A stretch of DNA of 64,000 nt from Microbacterium sp. MYb66 (GTDB taxonomy: Bacteria > Actinomycetota > Actinomycetes > Actinomycetales > Microbacteriaceae): positions 186,001-250,000 of the forward strand of contig NZ_PCOV01000003.1 of the NCBI RefSeq assembly GCF_002979435.1, in the 5' to 3' direction. The position numbers were made by a program, and so were the translations under genes. The notes beneath the pieces were generated by a model. That model saw nothing but the letters and a program-made list of their open reading frames with translations, did not search any database and was not told where the DNA came from. Below are positions 59,313-64,000 of this stretch, piece after piece; the stretch's first letter is position 1; each line of letters starts with the position of its first letter.

Positions 59313-59447
59313 GCATGCACAAGGGGCTTGATCGTCTCCGTCTCTCCCCACGAGACGGCGGCCCACCCCAGGGGCAAAGACGATCCGTGCATGCGATTGG
59401 GCCCTCTCGAGTAGTTCAGTCCCCAATGGGCTACTCGAGGGGGCCGC
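59313..59447 (+). ncRNA. Candidate structured small RNA with C-rich hairpin loops
   Basis: TATGGT at 59301-59306 is followed by six bases and then the first stem. Outer stem GCATGCAC/GTGCATGC (59313-59320 with 59387-59394) encloses GATCGTC/GACGATC (59330-59336 with 59379-59385). Inside sit two hairpins: CCGTCTC/GAGACGG with loop TCCCCAC (59338-59358) and GCCC/GGGC with loop ACCCCAG (59361-59375). A third hairpin of 15 base pairs with one G-U pair (59400-59445) has CCCC in its loop and could terminate. C-rich-loop RNAs such as 6C pair with G-rich ribosome sites in Actinobacteria; membership in that family is not established here. Confidence 0.5.
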
Positions 59448-59477
59448 TATCGTTCATTCTCGCACCGAAGTTCAGAT

Positions 59478-59499
59478 TTGTCCCCCAAAAGGGGGACAA
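59478..59499. repeat. Perfect hairpin with nine-base arms and AAAA loop
   Basis: TTGTCCCCC and GGGGGACAA are exact complements around AAAA. It follows the candidate RNA and may be a further terminator or an operator; another short inverted repeat (AGCCT/AGGCT) lies at 59501-59522. Confidence 0.6.
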
Positions 59500-59550
59500 G
59501 AGCCTCGAAAAGAAGCTAGGCTGTTTCTGACGCACCCTCCGGTCGTCTTC

Positions 59551-59590
59551 GGCCCTCATCGCTCCCCCCGCGGTGAGGGCCACACCATTT
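59551..59590 (+). terminator. Hairpin with six-C loop and T-run
   Basis: A 12-base-pair stem with one U-G pair (59551-59562 with 59570-59581) and loop TCCCCCC, followed by ACACCATTTT. The T-run suggests a terminator on the plus strand; the six-C loop is the hallmark of 6C-type RNA hairpins. A TAGGCT box at 59517-59522 could start a second short RNA near 59529. Confidence 0.55.
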
Positions 59591-59659
59591 TCCGGGCGCC
59601 GCCTGCGGCCCGCGCCCGTGGATCCGTCGTGTGACGGGCGGATGCCGCTCGTGCAACAT

Positions 59660-59688
59660 TTGGATTACCTTCTGCCCGCGGCTATTCC
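59660..59688 (+). promoter_or_regulatory. Promoter of the cold-shock gene
   Basis: TTGGAT at 59660-59665, 17 bases, then TATTCC at 59683-59688. Transcription would begin near 59695, leaving a 5' leader of about 73 bases, as often seen for cold-shock genes. Confidence 0.5.
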
Positions 59689-59767
59689 CCTCGGGGTCTC
59701 CTCCACTAGCGTTAGCGATGTCGGGGCATCCCTGCGTCGGCTTCTTCACCAGCAGAACAGGCAGTAC

Positions 59768-59974
59768 ATGAGCACCCAGGGCACGGTTAAGTGGTTCAAC
59801 TCGGAGAAGGGCTTCGGCTTCATCTCCCCCGACGACGGAGGCGCTGACGTCTTCGCACATTACTCCGCCATCGAATCTTCCGGCTACCGGTCTCTCGACG
59901 AGAACCAGCGAGTCGAGTTCGACGTGGCGCAGGGGCCCAAGGGCCTGCAGGCAGAGAACATTCGCCCCCTCTGA
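59768..59974 (+). CDS. cspA: Cold-shock protein (CspA family)
   Basis: A 68-residue single cold-shock domain that binds single-stranded RNA and DNA and melts RNA structure. RNP1 is GFGFI and RNP2 VFAHYSAI, within the usual [18 protein letters not shown] start, split here at the motif. The frame is open upstream, but that extension shows no protein-like sequence. A strong terminator follows. Confidence 0.95.
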   Translation: MSTQGTVKWFNSEKGFGFISPDDGGADVFAHYSAIESSGYRSLDENQRVEFDVAQGPKGLQAENIRPL

Positions 59975-59984
59975 GCGGGCGATA

Positions 59985-60042
59985 CACAGGACTCCCTGAC
60001 CGGATCGCGTCACCGACGCGTCATCCGGCGGGGAGTTCTGTG
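59985..60042 (+). terminator. Terminator of cspA
   Basis: A long stem: CACAGGACTCCC pairs with GGGAGTTCTGTG with one G-U pair, and inside it CCGGAT/ATCCGG and GCGTC/GACGC pair further. Confidence 0.85.
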
Positions 60043-60127
60043 CTTCCGGCGGCGGGTGAGGACACGCGAAGGCGCTGGTGACGGTCGCCCGGGCGGGCGA
60101 AGTCGTGGCGCATGTGTGTTGCCGAGG

Positions 60128-60793
60128 TCAGCTCAGCAACAGCGCGCGCAGCTCGTCGACGGATGCGACGCGGAACGCGGCGTCGTCCCCCTCATGGGAG
60201 TCGCTGAAGCCCCACTCGACGAAGATCACCGGGACGCCGTTGGCGTTGCCGCCCTCGACGTCGTGATGCCGGTCGCCGACGAGCACCGGTCGCGAGGTGT
60301 CGGCGCCGAGCTCGCGCAGACGCCGCAGCGCTTCGGCGACGATGTCGGTCTTCGATGCGAGCGTCGACTCGTCGGGGGTGGCACCGACCGTCGTCAGGAA
60401 CGCGGGGCGGAGGCCGAAGTGGTCGACCAGCGCGTCGACCTGGTTCTCCGGCTTCGAACTGGCCGTCGCCTGCGGGACGCCCGCGGCATGCAGCGCGTGG
60501 ATGAGGTCGGTCACGCCGGGATAGGTCGCGACGTCGGTCGTGTATCCGTCGGCCTTGCCGAGCGTGCGGTAGAAGGCGACCGCCTCGGCGGACTGCTCCG
60601 GGGTCATTCCCGCCTGGTCCTGGAAGGACTGGAACATGGGAGGCCCGATCCAGTGCACCAGCTCCTCGCGCGTCGGCGCCGGGTGGCCGAAGTGGGTCAG
60701 CGCGACGTTCAGCCGGCGGAGGATGCCGACGGACGCGTCGATGATCGTGCCGTCGACGTCCCACAGCACGCAGGAGTAAGGGGAATGGGGCAT
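60128..60793 (-). CDS. HAD-superfamily phosphatase (phosphoglycolate-phosphatase-like)
   Basis: A 221-residue HAD hydrolase. Motif I is DVDGTIID with the nucleophile Asp near residue 12, motif II SSKPE near 113, and motif III/IV GDRHHDVEGG. A helical cap lies between motifs I and II, as in Gph/PpaX-type enzymes. TAGGCT at 60800-60805 lies six bases before the ATG; GGAGG is present but only one base from the ATG, so a leaderless start is more likely. Substrate probably a small phosphate ester. Confidence 0.88.
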   Translation of the reverse strand: MPHSPYSCVLWDVDGTIIDASVGILRRLNVALTHFGHPAPTREELVHWIGPPMFQSFQDQAGMTPEQSAEAVAFYRTLGKADGYTTDVATYPGVTDLIHALHAAGVPQATASSKPENQVDALVDHFGLRPAFLTTVGATPDESTLASKTDIVAEALRRLRELGADTSRPVLVGDRHHDVEGGNANGVPVIFVEWGFSDSHEGDDAAFRVASVDELRALLLS

Positions 60794-60937
60794 GCCTCCA
60801 GCCTATGGGCACGCGCGGGGGTGCCTGCTCCTTCTGCACAGGTGTGCGTCGGAGAAGGTTCTGCACACCTCATGTGAACGCCCTCTGTCCACATATAAGG
60901 TCGTGACAAGAGTGGATCTGCGGGTCAGAATGGGGGC

Positions 60938-61228
60938 ATGTACGTGTCGGTGGAAGTCATCACGATGCTGGCGACAGCGGTGACGATGCTCGTGGCGATC
61001 GTCAGCGGATTCGGCTGGATGATCAATCGGATGGACGCGCGATTCGAGGCGCAGGACGCGAAGTACGAAGCACGCTTCGATCGGATCGATGATCGGTTCG
61101 ATCGGATCGATGATCGGTTCGACCGGATCGACGATCGTCTGCAGAAGGTCGAGGTCGAGATCACGGAGGTGAAGATCGCGGTCGCGCGGCTCGAAGGACC
61201 GACTCCGCGCCTGATGACCGTTCGTTGA
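60938..61228 (+). CDS. Membrane-anchored heptad-repeat coiled-coil protein
   Basis: A 96-residue protein: a membrane helix at about residues 3-29, then a continuous coiled coil. Three exact heptads RFDRIDD follow each other at about 47-68 and are continued by RLQKVEVEITEVKIAVARLE. CAGAAT lies six bases before the ATG. The design suggests an oligomeric stalk on the membrane; the short charged tail ends MTVR. Function unknown. Confidence 0.7.
   Translation: MYVSVEVITMLATAVTMLVAIVSGFGWMINRMDARFEAQDAKYEARFDRIDDRFDRIDDRFDRIDDRLQKVEVEITEVKIAVARLEGPTPRLMTVR
61076..61138 (+). repeat. 21-base tandem repeat coding the RFDRIDD heptads
   Basis: TTCGATCGGATCGATGATCGG occurs exactly at 61076-61096 and 61097-61117; a third copy with a few changed bases ends near 61138. 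Copy number could change by slippage in units of one heptad. Confidence 0.85.
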
Positions 61229-61250
61229 CGAGTGGGGCGCCGGCTCGCCG

Positions 61251-61649
61251 CTACCCGCCGTCACCCCGTCGCCCTGCGAGATAGTCCGCAAGGGGACCGC
61301 CGGCCGGGCGCCGTCGCCACCACCAGCCATCCTTGTCGTCGATCCGGAAGTAGTGGCCGACGAGGCCCTCGACGTCGGGCTCCGTTGAGGCTCTGAATCG
61401 GTCATCGGCTTCCGCAACCGCACTCGCGATGTACTCCTGCACGCCCTCCGACGCCGCCGCCGAGAACTTCGCGATGTAGTCGCGCGAGCACAGATCGTTC
61501 GTGTAGTCGTCGATCGTCGGCGTGTACGCGGCGACTTCGGCAGCAAGGTCTCGCCACGTCTGCAGCTCCCGCTGCAGGCTGGTGTGAGCGGCCCAGCCAG
61601 CGGCGTGCATCTCGGCTTCGGTGCGGCTTATCTCGGATTCGAGCGTCAT
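61251..61649 (-). CDS. Hypothetical protein
   Basis: A 132-residue soluble protein without recognisable family. It begins with a helical stretch (LESEISRTEAEMHAAGW) and carries a tryptophan/arginine cluster (GWWWRRRPAGGP) near the C-terminus. The ATG at 61649 is six bases after CAGACT; a GTG two codons earlier is possible. It is convergent with the coiled-coil gene and 54 bases from nucS on the same strand. Confidence 0.55.
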   Translation of the reverse strand: MTLESEISRTEAEMHAAGWAAHTSLQRELQTWRDLAAEVAAYTPTIDDYTNDLCSRDYIAKFSAAASEGVQEYIASAVAEADDRFRASTEPDVEGLVGHYFRIDDKDGWWWRRRPAGGPLADYLAGRRGDGG

Positions 61650-61703
61650 ACGCACAGTCTGCCAACGGCGGCTCCACGAAGCATTCGGGGCAACGCGGTG
61701 GCT

Positions 61704-62399
61704 TCAGAACAGGCGGGGGATGCCCGACTCGATGCCCTTCATGTCGTCGTAGTCGAGCACGAGGCAGCGGATGCCGCGGTCCTCGGCGAGAACGCGCGCC
61801 TGGGGCTTGATCTCCTGGGCGGCGAACACGCCCTGCACGGGGGACAGGTGGGGGTCGCGGCCGAGCAGTTCGAGGTAGCGGGTGAGCTGCTCGACGCCGT
61901 CGATGTCGCCGCGGCGCTTGATCTCGACCGCGATCGCTGCGCCGTCGGCATCCCGCACCAGCAGGTCGACCGGGCCGATGGCCGTCGGATACTCGCGGCG
62001 CACGAGGGTCGCGCCCTCGGAGATGCGGTCCACCTGCTCGGCGAGCAGGCGCTGCAGGTCGGCTTCGACACCGTCCTTCTGCAGACCGGGGTCGATGCCC
62101 AGCTCGTGGGAGGTGTCGTGGATGATCTCGTAGATCTGCACACGCAAAGCGTCGCCGGTCTTCTTGTGGGTCACGCGCCACACCTCGACGACGCCGGCGC
62201 TGGCCTCTTCCTCCCCGGGCTCCTCGCTCGACAGCGAGCACGGCGGGCTCATCCAGTTCAGCGGCTTGTAGCTGCCGCCGTCGGAGTGCACGAGCAGACT
62301 CCCGTCTCCCTTGTGCACGAGCAGACGCGTGGCGAGCGGGAGATGGGCATTGAGCCGACCGGTGTAGTCGACCGAGCAGCGGGCGATGACGAGACGCAC
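61704..62399 (-). CDS. nucS: Mismatch-repair endonuclease NucS (EndoMS)
   Basis: A 231-residue NucS, the nuclease of non-canonical mismatch repair in Actinobacteria that lack MutS/MutL. The C-terminal RecB-like nuclease shows [18 protein letters not shown] and the QLTRYLE helix; the N-terminal domain has [10 protein letters not shown]. The C-terminus ends [10 protein letters not shown], close to the usual sliding-clamp-binding tail. The GTG start is six bases after TAGGCT (62406-62411), so the mRNA is probably leaderless. Confidence 0.93.
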   Translation of the reverse strand: MRLVIARCSVDYTGRLNAHLPLATRLLVHKGDGSLLVHSDGGSYKPLNWMSPPCSLSSEEPGEEEASAGVVEVWRVTHKKTGDALRVQIYEIIHDTSHELGIDPGLQKDGVEADLQRLLAEQVDRISEGATLVRREYPTAIGPVDLLVRDADGAAIAVEIKRRGDIDGVEQLTRYLELLGRDPHLSPVQGVFAAQEIKPQARVLAEDRGIRCLVLDYDDMKGIESGIPRLF

Positions 62400-62457
62400 C
62401 CGTCGAGCCTACTTCGTCACGGCACCGCCGCGTCCCACCCGCCCGGACGCGCACCGC

Positions 62458-63360
62458 TCAGCGATCGAGGAACGAGCCCAGCGCCTCGAACAGCCCGAGC
62501 TCGGTCGCCGCCGACCGCGCGATGAGGAATCCGATGATCCCGATGATCCAGGCGGTGTTCTCGGCGCCGGTGCGCTCCATCCAGGCAGCGAAACGCTCGA
62601 GTGGCCGTCGGACCAGGGGAGCAGCGACGATCCGAAGGATGAGGAGGACGATCGCCGGGAGGATCATCAGCGCGCAGTAGCCGACGAGGGACAGCACACG
62701 AAGCGGCGCGTCGATCCCGGCATCCGCGAGCATGGTCATCGCGACGATGTACGGGAGCATGGTCGCGACCTCGACGAGACCCGCCGCGATCGCGACCGCC
62801 ATCACGGCGGTTCCTCTGGTGCGCGGGTCGAGCAGGCGCTCCCGCCATCGCGTGATGCGGCCGGGGCGAGGAGCGGCATCCGCCTCGGCTCCGGCCGTCG
62901 ACCCCGGGGCCGCCGCGGGAGGAGGTCGCATGCCGCCGGAGGCATGCGTGTCATCGGCCGTCGACATGCTCGTCCACGGAGAGACCTGCGGCGCGGAGGC
63001 CACCGGGGATGCGGCCTCGGGCGGAGTCGTGCCTCGGGACGCCTTGTCGCCCGTCGGCATCGCGAACGCGGTGATCAGGAGCGCGCCTCCCACCACGAGC
63101 CTCGTGATCAGCCCGCGCGGGGACGAGAGGAAGTCGGAGGCGACGTCGACGAGGTTCACGAGTCCCCAGAGGAACAGCAGGCCGACGAGGAGGTAGAAGC
63201 CGGCGATCGTCACGAGGTACAGGAGGATGCGCCCGGCGCGCACCCGCCCCGGGTGCAGCAGCAGGAAGACCGGGATGAGGAGAGTGCCGACGCTCAGCCC
63301 GTCGATCAGCGCCAGAAGCGCGAGGGAGAGGGGGAGCGGCAGGCCGCCGAAGAGTTCCAT
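62458..63360 (-). CDS. GAP family (Sap-like) multi-pass membrane protein
   Basis: A 300-residue membrane protein with about six helices in two groups of three. They are separated by a Pro/Ala/Gly-rich cytoplasmic loop (about residues 105-180). The first half begins LLALIDGLSVGTLLIPVFLLL, split at the GTLL turn, and the second has AAGLVEVATMLPYI. This arrangement fits the GAP/Sap family linked to lipid export or addressing. GGAGGT precedes the ATG at 63360. It is divergent from the following gene. Confidence 0.7.
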   Translation of the reverse strand: MELFGGLPLPLSLALLALIDGLSVGTLLIPVFLLLHPGRVRAGRILLYLVTIAGFYLLVGLLFLWGLVNLVDVASDFLSSPRGLITRLVVGGALLITAFAMPTGDKASRGTTPPEAASPVASAPQVSPWTSMSTADDTHASGGMRPPPAAAPGSTAGAEADAAPRPGRITRWRERLLDPRTRGTAVMAVAIAAGLVEVATMLPYIVAMTMLADAGIDAPLRVLSLVGYCALMILPAIVLLILRIVAAPLVRRPLERFAAWMERTGAENTAWIIGIIGFLIARSAATELGLFEALGSFLDR

Positions 63361-63475
63361 ACCTCCACGCTCGTCGGGTCGGGGCCGCGGCGGATCGGGC
63401 GAAAGTACCGTTCCCGCGCCGCTCCTCATCCCTTCGGCTGATGCGCCGCGACGCGCGCCGTGGTTGCATGAGGTC

Positions 63476-64000
63476 ATGCACGAGCAGGTCGATGGCGGAT
63501 TCGGCGCCTGGTACCGCCGGCACCGCTGGTGGGCGGATCCGATCGGGATGGCGCTCCTCGCCGTCGTGATGGCGGCGCTCGGCTTCCGCGGCATCTGGGG
63601 GCCGTTCTCGATCCTTCCGACCGACGTGTCGCCGTGGTGGGCGCTGGTTCTCACGCTTCCGGCATGCGCCCTCGCTCTCGCCAAGAGACGGATGCCGTGG
63701 ACCGTGCTCGCTCTCGTCACGCTGCTCTTCGTGATCGATCTCCTCACGGTCGGCGGCATCGGCACGGTCCTCGTCCTGCTGGATGTGCTGTGGACGGCGG
63801 CTTTCCTCGCCGGCGAGCAGGGCCGCCGAGTGCTGCTCGTGCTCCTGGGGGCGGCGACGGTCGCGCTGTTCCTCGCCGCGCTGCTCTTCGCGGATGTGCC
63901 GTTCGCGGTCGCGTTCCTCATCGGGGTGCAGTTCGGCGCGATCTTCGGCACCGACTACTGGTGGGCGGTCGCCGTCTCCCAGGCGCACGAACTCGCCGAA
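63476..64000 (+). CDS. Probable sensor histidine kinase, N-terminal part only
   Basis: An open frame of 175 residues running off the window. It starts MHEQVDGGFGAWYRRH and has about five hydrophobic helices. The last visible residues are SQAHELAE, which look like the start of the coiled-coil/dimerisation helix of a NarL-type-partner histidine kinase. The kinase domain would lie outside. Only the membrane sensor part is seen, so the assignment is inference. Confidence 0.5.
   Translation, partial: MHEQVDGGFGAWYRRHRWWADPIGMALLAVVMAALGFRGIWGPFSILPTDVSPWWALVLTLPACALALAKRRMPWTVLALVTLLFVIDLLTVGGIGTVLVLLDVLWTAAFLAGEQGRRVLLVLLGAATVALFLAALLFADVPFAVAFLIGVQFGAIFGTDYWWAVAVSQAHELAE

Noticed and set aside
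59131-59767. A protein-coding gene in the aroE-like/cspA gap
   Set aside because: The frames of 70-170 codons there have no family-like sequence and cross strong hairpins; RNA or regulatory function fits better.
61076-61138. Tandem repeat as a CRISPR array
   Set aside because: There are no spacers, the unit is 21 bases and it codes for heptads in frame; no cas genes are present.
1-64000. Insertion sequences, prophage or integrated element
   Set aside because: No transposase, integrase, phage structural gene or flanking direct repeats near the tRNA were seen; carbohydrate clusters have base composition like their surroundings as far as can be judged by eye.

Overview
The window is high-GC DNA from an actinobacterium, most likely Microbacteriaceae (a Microbacterium-like genome). 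The evidence is gene content and order: crgA, a class E sortase, trpG/pabA, then pknB-pknA-pbpA-rodA-pstP-fhaB-fhaA ending beside tRNA-Leu(CAG). This is the origin-proximal cell-division and signalling block of Actinobacteria. The actinobacterial mismatch-repair nuclease NucS, leaderless promoters and GTGA/ATGA coupled starts agree with that.

Layout. 0-4.3 kb: the end of an amidohydrolase, a Nudix hydrolase, a YbaK-type tRNA deacylase, a small membrane protein, a cyclophilin and a rhomboid protease. 4.3-4.8 kb: no gene, but two DnaA-box-like sites and a C-rich-loop hairpin. 4.8-16.5 kb: a LuxR-type regulator, crgA, the sortase, a 51-residue membrane protein, trpG, the PASTA-kinase/PBP/RodA/phosphatase/FHA operon and tRNA-Leu. 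16.7-20.8 kb: an S9 peptidase, a small unknown protein and an alpha/beta hydrolase, divergent from a GntR/FCD regulator. 20.8-34.7 kb: a carbohydrate region with an archaeal-type TIM paralogue and a DeoR regulator on the minus strand. On the plus strand it has a CUT1 importer lacking its own ATPase, YjbQ, an FGGY kinase, an isomerase/epimerase, an SDR, a complete CUT2 importer and an N,N-dimethylformamidase-like large subunit. 34.8-39.3 kb: a ribokinase, a nucleoside hydrolase, a LacI regulator and an MFS transporter, with two related palindromes suggesting one purine/pyrimidine ribonucleoside regulon. 39.3-46.6 kb: a second FGGY kinase, a D-2-hydroxyacid dehydrogenase, a SorC regulator, a polyol-type MFS transporter, a class II aldolase and an aldehyde dehydrogenase, which reads as a kinase-aldolase-oxidation route.

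46.6-58.3 kb: a membrane protein, a MarR/SDR pair, a Ca2+/H+ antiporter, small charged proteins, a Clp-N/SRPBCC fusion with its own small HTH protein, a zinc alcohol dehydrogenase, a CYP152-type peroxygenase P450 divergent from an SRPBCC protein, and a VWA/solute-binding lipoprotein with a membrane partner. 58.3-64 kb: a shikimate-dehydrogenase-like protein, a 640-base structured non-coding stretch, a cold-shock protein, a HAD phosphatase, a heptad-repeat coiled-coil protein, NucS, a GAP-family membrane protein and the start of a probable sensor kinase.

The strongest candidates for something undescribed are: (i) the RNA-like stretch at 59.3-59.6 kb, where successive hairpins carry C-rich loops behind a -10 box placed exactly upstream of the first stem; (ii) the P450 with the His seen in alkene-forming OleT at the position that separates it from hydroxylases; (iii) the dimethylformamidase-like protein embedded in a sugar-import operon. 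No insertion sequence, prophage, CRISPR array or integrase was found. All assignments come from reading sequence motifs; no database search was run.
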